Of a DNA stretch of 47,456 nucleotides, positions 17,093 through 25,281 are shown piece after piece (position 1 is the stretch's first letter; each line of letters starts with the position of its first letter). The notes under the pieces were generated by a model, which was not told the DNA's origin, did not search any database, and was given only the letters and a program-made list of their open reading frames with translations. The position numbers and the translations under genes are program-made. Source of the stretch: QYQL01 sp041674265 (GTDB lineage: Bacteria > Verrucomicrobiota > Verrucomicrobiia > Chthoniobacterales > Terrimicrobiaceae); the NCBI GenBank assembly GCA_041674265.1, contig JBAYWC010000007.1, positions 1 to 47,456 on the forward strand. The letters run 5' to 3'.

Positions 17093-19332
17093 GTGGCGTG
17101 CTCGGTGCGCGACAGGATTTCCTCCTGGGTGGCCCGGTCGAGGTCGATGAAACGGGCGGAGAACCCGCCGACCCTCACGAGCAGGTTGGCGTAATTTTCC
17201 GGATGCGCGAGCGCGTCCAGCAGGTCGTCCCGATTGGTGACAGTGACCATCGCCTGGGTGCCTCCCTGCTGGAAATAGGTGTTGAAAAGCGCGTGGTAAA
17301 GCGGGCGGTGCCGCGAGGGGAACGAGGTCGTGAGCCGGACATTCTGGACGGCCCCCGCGTGGATCGAAGGGTCGGGTTTCGCCTGGGAATTCAAGACCGC
17401 GCTGAGCCCGTTTCTATCGCATCCGGCGCCAGGGGCGTTGCCGGGAGCCAGCGGCTCTCCGTGCTTGCGCCCGTCCGCGGATGCGGAGGTCCATTTTCCC
17501 CAGAGGGTGTTGTGGTTGTTGTTGATCACGACCACGAGGAAATGGTGCAGGTTTGTGTTCCTGGCCGCGGCCGAGGTGCCTTTGCAGACGTGATTGTGTA
17601 CGCGCTGGACCATCGCGTCGGCAACCGCGTCATCATTGCCAAACTTGGGGGCGTCCTTGAACCGCCGCCGAAGGAGTTCGTGGCCGTTCCAATCCTCCTT
17701 GAGCGCGGAGAGAAGTTCCTCCGCCGGGCAAATTCTTTCCTGATAGACCAGTTTCCCGATCGCCGTGAGGCTGTCGGCCGCGTTGGTGTTTCCGTAGGAT
17801 TCATTTGTGCCTCCCAGAAAGCGGATGCCTCCGTCGAAAATCGGGCGGCCGCGCACGAGGCAATCGTCGTAGAGCAGGCTCACCAAGGAATACGGGCACT
17901 CCGGTCCGAGGGTCCGGTAAATCGAATCCTGCGCCATGGCGAGCGGTTCGAGAAAAAAGTCCACCGTACGCGTGAAGGCGCTCCAGAGCGCCTCGAAGGT
18001 CGTGTGGCTGCTCAAATCCCCGAAGTCAGGGCCGATGATCCGGCCGGTGCGCAAACAGCGCCCGTGATTGAGGGCCGATTCGAGGCATCGCTGCAGGTTG
18101 ATGATCGCGTTGGGCGTGCCGCAACTCCGGTGATGGATCATGTATTCCCCGCAGCCGAAGGGGAGATATTCGCGGGCGGTTTCCAGACCAACGGCGAACG
18201 CCTTCGCAACGGCGGGCACATTCACATCATCGTTGTAAAGCATCGGAAACGTCTTGCCTTTGCCAATCACATCGTAGGCCTTCTCGAGCAGCGCGGGGTT
18301 CTGCCCCGAATAAAACCGGAGGGTGAGCTGCGGCAGGGGGAGGCTCAGGCTTTCGGTGGTTTCCATCGCGAGCATGGCAAACCGGTCCGCCGCGGCCTCG
18401 TTCTCCCTTCCCTGGCCGCCCACGATGATCCGGGCGTCAAAATGCAGGATTTCCTCCTCCAGAATGGAATAGAAATTTTGCATCAGCCTGAGCGCGCCGG
18501 CCCATGTCATCGTGCCCGCATCGAGATCGCGGCACAAATACGGGCCGAGCACCACGTCCAGGCGGCCGAAGTTGAGGGTGCTGGCCATGGTGGAAACGAG
18601 AAGGATGAGTTGCAGCGCCTCGTGAAATGTCGCCGGCGCACGCTCAAGAAGCCCCTCGAGCGCTTTCCTCATTTCCGAAGCCGCTCCGCCGGGACCGGCG
18701 GCCTCCAGTTCCTGCGCTTCGTGACGATAATGCTCCACGCATCGCCGGAGCCGGCCGAGAGATGCCAGCACGGAGGCATAAAACCCATCCGCCCGTTCAT
18801 CCGGCGGATTTTCCCTCGATGACCGCACCATTTGCTCCAGCCCCGCAATTCCGTGCGAGACCAGCTTCCCGTAATCCAACTGCAGGCCCGCCATGCGGAA
18901 GAGCGGGAGCGCCGGCAGCGCGAGGCTTTCCGGGCGATCATACTTCTCGGGAAGACGCCGGTGAATTTCCGGGGCGAACTCCCGGTCACACCGGACGGCC
19001 GTGGCTTCCTTTTCCCAGAATTCCCGGAGCGACGCCCATTCCGAAAGCTCCCCGGCGGAGTAATCCGCCTCTTTCATGGCGGCTTCCCAGGCCCAAAAAT
19101 CGGCGTAATAACCGAGCCCGCCATACTGGAGCGAGTAGCCGACCTCCGGGTAAAGCCGTTTCCCCGCCAGCAAGTCGGACGGGCGAGGGGAGACGAGCAC
19201 GGCAGGAAATTGCACGTCTTCGCAAAGGATCTCCCTCCGGAAGCTGTCGAGCTTTGAGCCTTCCTGAAAAGCGGAGGTGAAGCGCCTGACGTAGTCCAGG
19301 CCCAGTGCTCTGATAGGGCGTTGTATGGCCAT
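17089..19332 (-). CDS. Glycyl radical enzyme of the pyruvate formate-lyase superfamily, substrate unknown
   Basis: This 747-residue enzyme is oxygen-sensitive and works by a protein glycyl radical. The C-terminal radical loop is RVGGFSARF (Gly723 expected to carry the radical). The active-site cysteine loop reads FGCGEYMIHHRSCGTPN, with Cys394 and the general-base Glu at 396. Most characterised lyases and dehydratases have GCVEP or similar, so GCGEY with its following HHRSC marks a distinct subgroup. Length is in the usual 750-850 range. It lies 30 bp after the PhyH gene and overlaps its activase. The substrate cannot be read from sequence; it is not a canonical PFL (no Cys-Cys active-site pair), glycerol dehydratase or choline lyase by the active-site loop. 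Confidence 0.9.
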   Translation of the reverse strand: MAIQRPIRALGLDYVRRFTSAFQEGSKLDSFRREILCEDVQFPAVLVSPRPSDLLAGKRLYPEVGYSLQYGGLGYYADFWAWEAAMKEADYSAGELSEWASLREFWEKEATAVRCDREFAPEIHRRLPEKYDRPESLALPALPLFRMAGLQLDYGKLVSHGIAGLEQMVRSSRENPPDERADGFYASVLASLGRLRRCVEHYRHEAQELEAAGPGGAASEMRKALEGLLERAPATFHEALQLILLVSTMASTLNFGRLDVVLGPYLCRDLDAGTMTWAGALRLMQNFYSILEEEILHFDARIIVGGQGRENEAAADRFAMLAMETTESLSLPLPQLTLRFYSGQNPALLEKAYDVIGKGKTFPMLYNDDVNVPAVAKAFAVGLETAREYLPFGCGEYMIHHRSCGTPNAIINLQRCLESALNHGRCLRTGRIIGPDFGDLSSHTTFEALWSAFTRTVDFFLEPLAMAQDSIYRTLGPECPYSLVSLLYDDCLVRGRPIFDGGIRFLGGTNESYGNTNAADSLTAIGKLVYQERICPAEELLSALKEDWNGHELLRRRFKDAPKFGNDDAVADAMVQRVHNHVCKGTSAAARNTNLHHFLVVVINNNHNTLWGKWTSASADGRKHGEPLAPGNAPGAGCDRNGLSAVLNSQAKPDPSIHAGAVQNVRLTTSFPSRHRPLYHALFNTYFQQGGTQAMVTVTNRDDLLDALAHPENYANLLVRVGGFSARFIDLDRATQEEILSRTEHAT

Positions 19333-19362
19333 GTTTGTGTGGTGGGTATCTCAGGCAGACGT

Positions 19363-20202
19363 TTAATGAGCGTTTTTGTAGCGGGTCAACTCGCCGCGTT
19401 TGGCCATCACCTCCGGATATTCCCGGGCCGGATCGGCGTAACGGTTGCCTCCCAGGTCGCGGCCCCTGGCCAGGTAGACCTGGTGCGCGCCGGCGAATAT
19501 TTCCGCGTTGAACTTTACCGCGCTGCTGGTAAAGCGGAGCGTCCAGCCGCAGCGACGGACCTGCGAAGTATTCGGCTCGCTGCCGTGCATGATGCGCGCG
19601 TCATGCAGCGAACATTCATTCGGCTGAAGCTCGATGTAAACCTGGCGCTCATCTTCGCGCTGCTCCTTTTTGATTTCCGTTCCAAAAACGCTGGTTGCCA
19701 CATCCACCGGATCATAGTCGGAGAAGCCCTTGTTGGGCCCCTCGTGGGAGCGCGGGATCACTTTCATGCAGCCGTTGATCTTCGTCGAAGGATCGATCGC
19801 CAGCCAGACTGTTACCAGCTCCATCGGCTCGATCTGGCCCTTCCAGTAGGCCGAGTCCTCATGCCATGGCACACGCTTGCCGTTTCCCTTGGGCTTGCAG
19901 ATGAAGTGGGTGGAGAAGAGCGCGATGTCCGGGCCGACGATCGGCTCGACGAGGTTCAAAATGTCTTCGTCAAAGGCCCACTCCAAGAGCTCGGGGTGCA
20001 TGAAATGGGGGACGTCCATGGCCTCGGGCCGCAAATCAGATGGCTGGTCGCCCAAGATCCTTTCAAAGCACGATTTCAGCGCTTCAAATTTGTCCCGGCG
20101 CAGGACCGGCTGATGAAAAATGAAATAGCCTTCGGCTTTGTATCGCGCGACCTCTTCCGGGGTCAATCGCGGGCTTTTTGCTGATGGAGTGATTGCATTC
20201 AT
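19363..20202 (-). CDS. Phytanoyl-CoA dioxygenase (PhyH) family protein
   Basis: The product is a probable Fe(II)/2-oxoglutarate-dependent oxygenase of 279 residues. The metal facial triad is visible as HED in VPWHEDSAYW and the distal His in IMHGSEPNTS. The expected co-substrate Arg follows in CGWTLRF. The start at 20202 was chosen because the upstream extension of the frame runs into the divergent AraC gene; MNAITPS is directly followed by the family opening RYKAEGYFIFHQPVL. It leads the operon with the glycyl radical enzyme, activase and SIS-like protein. An oxygen-dependent enzyme beside an oxygen-killed one suggests either that its ligand role is non-catalytic or that the two act under different conditions on the same substrate. 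Confidence 0.87.
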   Translation of the reverse strand: MNAITPSAKSPRLTPEEVARYKAEGYFIFHQPVLRRDKFEALKSCFERILGDQPSDLRPEAMDVPHFMHPELLEWAFDEDILNLVEPIVGPDIALFSTHFICKPKGNGKRVPWHEDSAYWKGQIEPMELVTVWLAIDPSTKINGCMKVIPRSHEGPNKGFSDYDPVDVATSVFGTEIKKEQREDERQVYIELQPNECSLHDARIMHGSEPNTSQVRRCGWTLRFTSSAVKFNAEIFAGAHQVYLARGRDLGGNRYADPAREYPEVMAKRGELTRYKNAH

Positions 20203-20271
20203 GGGAAACCACTCTAGGCGAAATCGGGAAACGAATCTTCCACGCCATTGACAAAAGGATATACTGCATTG

Positions 20272-21126
20272 ATGGAAACGCTGCATTTCAAAAACCTCAA
20301 CGCCCCCCCCCACCGCCCGCGTGTCGGGATGACGCGCCTGCTGTCCCGCCAGATCTCCTTCCGGCATGACCATGATTTTTTCGAGGTTTTCCTGATCGCT
20401 TCGGGCTCGGGCATCCACCACATAAACGGAAAAAAGGTGGAATTGAGAGCCGGACACCTGGTCGTGATCCGGCCAAGAGACCGCCACTATTTCTCGAGCC
20501 GTGGGGGAGAGGAACTTGCCATTCTGAACGTGGCCATGGCGTCCGCGTGGTGGAGGCGGTTCCACCAATTGATGGGCGGATCGTTGCCGGGAAACTGGTT
20601 TCGGCGCGGCAGCCCTCCCGGGCACGTCCTGCTCGGCCCGAAAAATCTCAGGGAAATGCGGGCGGTTTTCGAGCAACTCGCGGGTCGTGACAACCGGCCT
20701 CCCGCCGATCTGGTCGATGCCCTCCTGCGCGTGGCGGCCTCGTTCCTCTCGAATGGCCCGCAATCCGCTCCCTCGCCGCCGTCCTGGCTGGAACAGTGGA
20801 GAAACACGATGATGGATGCCCGCGAGGCGATCGCCGAGCCCCTTGTTTGCTGGCAAAAGCGAAGCGGGTGCTCCCCGGAGCATCTCGCCAGAAGCTGCCG
20901 CGCATTCTACCAATGCACGCCGACCGATCTGCTCAACCATGCCAGGATCGAACGGGCGAAAGCGTTGCTCGATTCGACAGAGGACAAAGTGATCGCCATC
21001 GGCTTCGCCTGCGGGTTTGGAAACCTCTCGAACTTCTACAGGAACTTTCGCGCCCGAACCGGCATGACACCAAAAATGTGGAGACGCCAGGGCATCGCCA
21101 CCGTCCCGCTTCGGGGAGGGGCGTAA
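20272..21126 (+). CDS. AraC family transcriptional regulator
   Basis: This regulator of about 284 residues has an N-terminal cupin ligand-sensing domain (FFEVFLIASGSGIHHINGKK, GHLVVIRPRDRHYFS) and a C-terminal pair of helix-turn-helix motifs. The second is well formed (VIAIGFACGFGNLSNFYRNF, followed by RTGMTPKMWRR). ATG 20272 is preferred over TTG 20248 because an AAAGGA-like ribosome site lies at a good distance. It is divergent from the PhyH-GRE operon across only 69 bp, so it most likely controls that operon and itself. The signal is probably a sugar or a small carbon compound. Confidence 0.88.
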   Translation: METLHFKNLNAPPHRPRVGMTRLLSRQISFRHDHDFFEVFLIASGSGIHHINGKKVELRAGHLVVIRPRDRHYFSSRGGEELAILNVAMASAWWRRFHQLMGGSLPGNWFRRGSPPGHVLLGPKNLREMRAVFEQLAGRDNRPPADLVDALLRVAASFLSNGPQSAPSPPSWLEQWRNTMMDAREAIAEPLVCWQKRSGCSPEHLARSCRAFYQCTPTDLLNHARIERAKALLDSTEDKVIAIGFACGFGNLSNFYRNFRARTGMTPKMWRRQGIATVPLRGGA

Positions 21127-21158
21127 AAAGCATCATGCCCGTTTTTTGCATTGATATG

Positions 21159-21172
21159 TGTTATGCATAACA
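21159..21172. promoter_or_regulatory. Perfect 14-bp palindrome, candidate LacI-family operator
   Basis: TGTTATGCATAACA is a perfect 14-bp palindrome located 38 bp before the LacI-type gene. Operators of this regulator family are even palindromes of about this size, though most have CG rather than GC at the centre. Autoregulation of the downstream gene is the simplest reading. Confidence 0.45.
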
Positions 21173-21209
21173 AGAGACTGGCGCCATCCAATCGGAAAGC
21201 CATTGGGTG

Positions 21210-22337
21210 ATGACAATGAAAAGAACAAATATTCAGGATGTGGCCAGAAGCGCTGGCGTAAGCGCAATGACGGTGGCCAGAGTATTCAACGGTTCCGGGC
21301 CGGTCGCCCCTGAAACCCGGAAAATCATTTTGGGAGAGTCCAGGCGGCTGAACTACTTTCCCAATGCCTTGGTCAAGGGGGTCAAGGGGCAAAGGACAAA
21401 AACCGTGGGCATCGTCTTCAATGCCGCCAGCCCGGGGACGACGGCAGGTGACATCCACCACGTCGTCGAAGAGCTCCAGCGGCACGACTACCTGGCCTAT
21501 ATCAGGACGTTTATTCCGCGGGAGGCGGATCTGAATCGGATCTTGAGGGCCTATCTGAGCCAGCGGGTCGATGGGGTCATCATCTGGAGCGACTACCCCG
21601 CATTCCCCTTCTCGAAGGAAATCGCCACGCTGCTCGAGCATTTTACCGCGTCTGTTTTTGTCACCTCCAACAGGTTGAAATACATGGCCGACCAGGTCGT
21701 GCTCTCTCCCTTCGGCGCCATCGCCGATGCTGCCGATCATTTTGTGAAGACCGGACGCAGAAGGCCTTCCATTTTCGCGTCGTTGCCCGTCAACAAGTCG
21801 AAGGTGGATGCGTTTCTCGGACGGCTGGAATTCCATGGGTTAAAAACAGGCGAGACCAGCCAGATTGATCCGCTGCTGGACAGGATGGCGAATCAAAGTT
21901 ACTTCGACCGGGAATTTTCCAGCGCTCTCGCGCGCAGGTTCGGCCGGACCTTCCCGTTCGATTCCCTCCTGGTTTCCAGCGACGAAGGGGCGGCGGCCAC
22001 CATGGAATATTTGAAAACATGCGGTTTGAAGATACCCGAGGACGTCGCAGTCTGCGGATACAACAATTACGGGCTGAGCAAATATCTGTCCCCGCCGTTG
22101 GCCAGCATTGACCTGAACTTCAAGGAAGCGGCGATTGCTTCCGCGGAAATGCTGTTCATGCGATTGAAGGACAAGACCCTGCCGCAGCAGATAAAAGAAT
22201 TGCCCCTGCGGTTTGTCTGGCGTGAATCCGCCGGAACAATAAGCGACCTGACGCCCATGCGGTTCGACAGAGACGCGGGCAACCGCGTCCGCCCCTGTGC
22301 CCGGACGGGCGAGACGCCTGCACTTCTTCTTTCATGA
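21210..22337 (+). CDS. LacI family transcriptional regulator
   Basis: This protein of about 375 residues opens with the family DNA-binding domain: TNIQDVARSAGVSAMTVARV is the helix-turn-helix, followed by RKIILGESRRLNYFPNALVK as hinge region. The periplasmic-binding-like sensor domain follows (TKTVGIVFNA, VDGVIIWSDYPA, LLVSSDEGAAATMEYL, DVAVCGYNNYGLSKYLSPPLASI). The C-terminal tail after RFVWRESAG is longer than usual. ATG 21210 was chosen because GGAAAG lies about 10 bp upstream; 21216 is also possible. Its stop overlaps the start of the alpha/beta hydrolase (ATGA), which is unusual for a regulator and implies that the hydrolase is made together with it. Confidence 0.9.
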   Translation: MTMKRTNIQDVARSAGVSAMTVARVFNGSGPVAPETRKIILGESRRLNYFPNALVKGVKGQRTKTVGIVFNAASPGTTAGDIHHVVEELQRHDYLAYIRTFIPREADLNRILRAYLSQRVDGVIIWSDYPAFPFSKEIATLLEHFTASVFVTSNRLKYMADQVVLSPFGAIADAADHFVKTGRRRPSIFASLPVNKSKVDAFLGRLEFHGLKTGETSQIDPLLDRMANQSYFDREFSSALARRFGRTFPFDSLLVSSDEGAAATMEYLKTCGLKIPEDVAVCGYNNYGLSKYLSPPLASIDLNFKEAAIASAEMLFMRLKDKTLPQQIKELPLRFVWRESAGTISDLTPMRFDRDAGNRVRPCARTGETPALLLS

Positions 22338-23206
22338 AACTGATCTCTGATATTGTCTACGTGGAACGTGAAGGCCGCTTGTTGAAACTGGACCTGTATC
22401 TTCCCTCCGAGCCGGACCTGCCGTGTCCGGTCGTCGCCTGGGTGAGCGGCGGCGGTTGGCGAGGCGGGGGAAAGTCTCTGTTTCCCGATGCGTGGTTCAT
22501 CGACTCTGGAATTGCTGTGGCAGCCATTGACTACACCCTGAGTCCAGTGCGTCCCTTCCCCGCCGCAATTGAGGACTTCCAGACGGCCATCTGTTGGTTG
22601 AGAGCTCATGCCGACGAATACCGCATCTTGCCGGATCGTGTCGGTGTGTGGGGAGGCTCAGCCGGCGCGCATCTGGCCGCGCTTCTCGCTCTATCCGCCG
22701 GAGTCCGGAACTGGGAGGTTCCGGAAACGATCTCGGGACAGCGGCGGACGATTCAAGCGGTATGTGCGGTAAATGGGATAAACGATCTCGCACGCACGGC
22801 CGACCCGTCACAGAAGTTGCGCTACCCGAGTATTTACGGCCATGCCTCCCAGTTTCTCGGCGGTCCGGTTGAGGGCAAACTGGACCTCGCGAAAGAGGCC
22901 AGCCCAATCACCTACGTCCATGCCGGCGGCCCCCCGTTTCTCATTTTTCACGGCACCTGTGATAGCATCGTCCCCTTCGAAGAATCGCTTCTTATTCGGG
23001 ATGCGCTGCAGAAGGTTGGAGTGCCGGTCGAATTTCACGCCGTGCAAGGCGCGGGCCACGGGTATTCCCTGCCGGACATCAAAGAGATGAACCGGAAGAC
23101 GTTTGAATTCTTCGTGCGGACTCTCCGTCCAGTGTCCGGAGGAGCCAAGTGCACCAATTTCTATTCATGGGAGGAGCCATCGCCTGGCCCGCATGCTCCA
23201 TCGTGA
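22334..23206 (+). CDS. Alpha/beta hydrolase, BD-FAE/esterase-like
   Basis: This 290-residue probable carboxylesterase or acetyl-sugar esterase is cytosolic. The nucleophile elbow is GVWGGSAGAHLAAL (Ser), the acid is in FHGTCDSIVPFE (Asp) and the catalytic His in VQGAGHGYS. The oxyanion region reads VSGGGWRGGGK, replacing the usual HGGG with SGGG, an odd change worth noting. The family core ends at FEFFVRTLRP; the following 20 residues look unrelated and may be sequence joined after a lost stop. The gene is coupled to the LacI regulator by a 4-bp overlap. A role in removing acyl groups from sugars is plausible but unproven. Confidence 0.85.
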   Translation: MKLISDIVYVEREGRLLKLDLYLPSEPDLPCPVVAWVSGGGWRGGGKSLFPDAWFIDSGIAVAAIDYTLSPVRPFPAAIEDFQTAICWLRAHADEYRILPDRVGVWGGSAGAHLAALLALSAGVRNWEVPETISGQRRTIQAVCAVNGINDLARTADPSQKLRYPSIYGHASQFLGGPVEGKLDLAKEASPITYVHAGGPPFLIFHGTCDSIVPFEESLLIRDALQKVGVPVEFHAVQGAGHGYSLPDIKEMNRKTFEFFVRTLRPVSGGAKCTNFYSWEEPSPGPHAPS

Positions 23207-23280
23207 GGCGGCACATCCGCATGTTCTTCGAGCGAAGAGCGGCGGCGCTCGTCGGTTGCATGTTTGAACGGGAGAAATTT

Positions 23281-23389
23281 ATGAAGGTCTTTGTCGTTGG
23301 CGACAGATCCGCGAGAAACAGGCGGCTTCATTGCCGGATGGCTGGTCGGGTTCAAGGACACCTATGAACGGACTGCAACGCACCCTTGA
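23281..23389 (+). pseudogene. Possible remnant of a small gene (two ends in different frames)
   Basis: ATG 23281 opens on MKVFVVGDRSA, a normal-looking first beta strand. Another frame further on reads GGFIAGWLVGFKDTYER and stops at 23387-23389, overlapping the start of the methyltransferase gene. Together they look like the head and tail of one gene with the middle missing. No family could be named; this is a weak call made because the same pattern recurs elsewhere in the window. Confidence 0.25.
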
Positions 23390-24365
23390 CTTTCTCGCCG
23401 GGAAACCGGTGGACCGCCAACCCTTCCACCCGATCATCATGCGGTGGGCTGCGCGATACGCGGGGGTCAAATATCGCGACTTCTGCCTCGATTACCGCGC
23501 AAAGGCATCGGCGATGATTCGATGCGCCGACGACTTCGGCATCGACTGGGTGACCGTGATGTCCGACCCGTGGGCAGAAGCGGAAGCTTTCGGGGTTCAT
23601 GTCGAGTATCCGGACGACAACCTCCCCATGGACATTGGCGGACGACTTCCTGATCTCGAAGCCGCCGCCAGACTGCGCCCATACAAGCCGCTGGACCATG
23701 CCCGATGCGTGAACCGGATCGCCGAGATTCGGGAGCTCAAACGGCTCGTCGGCGACAAATACTTCATCGTTGGCTGGGTCGAGGGACCCGTGGCCGCCTA
23801 CGCCGACATCCGGGGCCTCACCGAGGCCTCGATGGATTTTCTCGACGACCCCGAGGCCTGCGGCCATGCGATGGATGTCATCGTCGCCAGCGCCAAAGAG
23901 TTCATCACGCTTCAGGTGGAAGCCGGCGCGCACTGCATCGGCATCGGCGACGCGTTCTGTTCCCAGATCGGCCCCGGACCCTATATGGAACTTGCCTTCG
24001 GGCGCGAAAAACAGCTCGTGAAACATATCCACAGCCTCGGTGCAATGGCAAAATTGCACGTCTGCGGAAACACCTCTCCCATCATGCAGCACATGATCGC
24101 GACCGGGGCGGACATCCTCGATGTGGACCATCTGGTCTCCGACATGGCCAAGTTCGCAGGGTTCCTCTCGCCCACCCAGGTTTTTTCCGGAAACACCGAC
24201 CCGGTGAGCATCATCCAGAACGGCACGCCGGAGCAGATTGCGGAGAGTGTCCGGGAATGCCGCCTGCAGACCGCCGGGCGGGTCATCGTCTCGGCCGGCT
24301 GCGAGGTTCCACCGGACACGTCGCCGGGCAATATGCGGGCATTCCGCGCAGCGGCAGGCGTGTGA
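23364..24365 (+). CDS. Uroporphyrinogen decarboxylase-fold (MtaA-like) methyltransferase
   Basis: This 333-residue member of the UroD superfamily is more like corrinoid-protein methyltransferases than like heme-pathway HemE. The zinc-site pattern is present: KLHVCGNTSPIM supplies His and Cys, and VSAGCEVPPDTS supplies the second Cys. DVDHLVSDMAKF and QVFSGNTDPVSI are typical of the barrel. ATG 23364 has AAGGA five bases upstream, which decides the start over 23331. Such proteins move methyl groups between a corrinoid protein and a thiol, or demethylate small aromatics. No corrinoid protein or reactivase is adjacent, so the partner must lie elsewhere. Confidence 0.8.
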   Translation: MNGLQRTLDFLAGKPVDRQPFHPIIMRWAARYAGVKYRDFCLDYRAKASAMIRCADDFGIDWVTVMSDPWAEAEAFGVHVEYPDDNLPMDIGGRLPDLEAAARLRPYKPLDHARCVNRIAEIRELKRLVGDKYFIVGWVEGPVAAYADIRGLTEASMDFLDDPEACGHAMDVIVASAKEFITLQVEAGAHCIGIGDAFCSQIGPGPYMELAFGREKQLVKHIHSLGAMAKLHVCGNTSPIMQHMIATGADILDVDHLVSDMAKFAGFLSPTQVFSGNTDPVSIIQNGTPEQIAESVRECRLQTAGRVIVSAGCEVPPDTSPGNMRAFRAAAGV

Positions 24366-24381
24366 GCAGGATCCTCCTCAC

Positions 24382-24474
24382 ATGACAGTTCAAAAAATCC
24401 CCGCCTTTTGGCGGTTCCAGTTGGGAGGGTGGCTTGCGTTCTCGCTATTCTGGAAATGCCAAGTCGGGGGATGA
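24382..24474 (+). pseudogene. N-terminal stub of a LytS/YehU-type sensor histidine kinase
   Basis: ATG 24382 begins IPAFWRFQLGGWLAFSLFW, which matches the characteristic opening (FWR.QL.GW) of integral-membrane histidine kinases of the LytS/YehU type. The frame stops after 30 residues, and what follows is the antisense of the moaC-mogA remnant. The kinase body is absent, so this is a severed 5' end. The family assignment rests on this short motif only. Confidence 0.4.
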
Positions 24475-24719
24475 GCGGCATTCGTCATCTTGCCCAAAGA
24501 TCGCTTTCCGCCGCACAACATGTCACGCGAACTCTGCTCCTGGATGGCAGGGACGGTGGGCACAAGGCATTCTGCAATCGCGCGAGGGTTGCCGGGAAGA
24601 TTGATGGGCAGTGTTCTCCCGCGAGCGCCCGCGGTGGCGGTCCTTTTTTGAACGGGCTTGGTGCCCACATCCACCATGCGGGATTGGCCGGTTTCACCGA
24701 GATGGCTGAAGGAAGTCAT
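24390..24719 (-). pseudogene. Internally deleted moaC-mogA (moaCB-type) fusion gene
   Basis: The frame starts at 24719 with MTSFSHLGETGQSRMVDVG followed by KPVQKRTATA, a clear MoaC N-terminus (cyclic pyranopterin monophosphate synthase). It then jumps to GARGRTLPINLPGNPRAIAE, the C-terminal signature of MogA/MoaB molybdopterin adenylyltransferase. A MoaC-MogA fusion would need about 300 residues; here about 109 remain, so the MoaC core with its catalytic residues and most of MogA are missing. The junction is near 24630, at a GC-rich GCGGGCGCTCGCGGG stretch. The start overlaps the moeA remnant stop as ATGA, so the original operon order is preserved. Not expected to be functional. Confidence 0.7.
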
Positions 24720-25281
24720 AAGAGCAGTGCTTTGATCAGTTTGGTTTCGGGACCAGAACCGTCCAGCAGCAGGGCATCTGCGGAAATTAGGGAACTCAGG
24801 TCGCCCGGCCCGGAACCACCCGAGATCAGAAGAAGATCGCCGTCGAATTCCCCTGCCACTCGTGCGGGTTCGTCGAATGAGTCGGACATCCGCGTGCGGC
24901 GGACTGGAAGCCCGCGGAATGCCAGCAGGGCTTCCATCATCGGCCCGTTGCTGTCGTAAATCTTTCCTGCGGTCAGCGGCTGGCCTCCTTCGACCAATTC
25001 CGATCCGGTGGAAATATGAACGGCGACCGGACACGCGTGGGCTTTGACACGACCGACCCCGCAGGCGGCCAGGAGCGCAACAACACCCGGCGTGATCTCC
25101 GTGCCTTGTGGAATCAGCGCGGATCCCCGGCGAAAAACGTCGCCGCAGCGGCGGATGTTTTCATTCAAAACGAGATGAAGACCGTCACGCAGCCGAGAGC
25201 GTCGGACAATGCGAGTTCGTCCGCATCGGTCGGAATCACATGCTCATCGATGAGCCTCCAGAGATTTTCGATTTCGGTCAC
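24716..25281 (-). pseudogene. moeA: moeA (molybdopterin molybdenumtransferase) with two internal deletions
   Basis: GTG 25281 overlaps the moaE stop (GTGA) and opens VTEIENLWRLIDEHVIP, a normal MoeA start. After about 33 codons the frame is lost. A second frame continues with DGLHLVLNENIRRCGDVFRRG and the domain III sequence VAVHISTGSELVEGGQPL and AGKIYDSNGPMMEALL, then DLLLISGG. There it passes directly to SSLISADALLLDGSG, which is MoeA domain IV, and ends TKLIKALLL at 24716. Missing are the segment around the SAMDGYA motif and most of the sequence between domains III and IV. About 190 codons remain of the usual 400. MoeA inserts molybdenum, so loss would block Moco unless another copy exists. 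Confidence 0.78.

Noticed and set aside
20248..20265. TTGACA at 20248 with TATACT at 20260 as an AraC promoter
   Set aside because: The two elements are only 6 bp apart, too close for a sigma-70 promoter.
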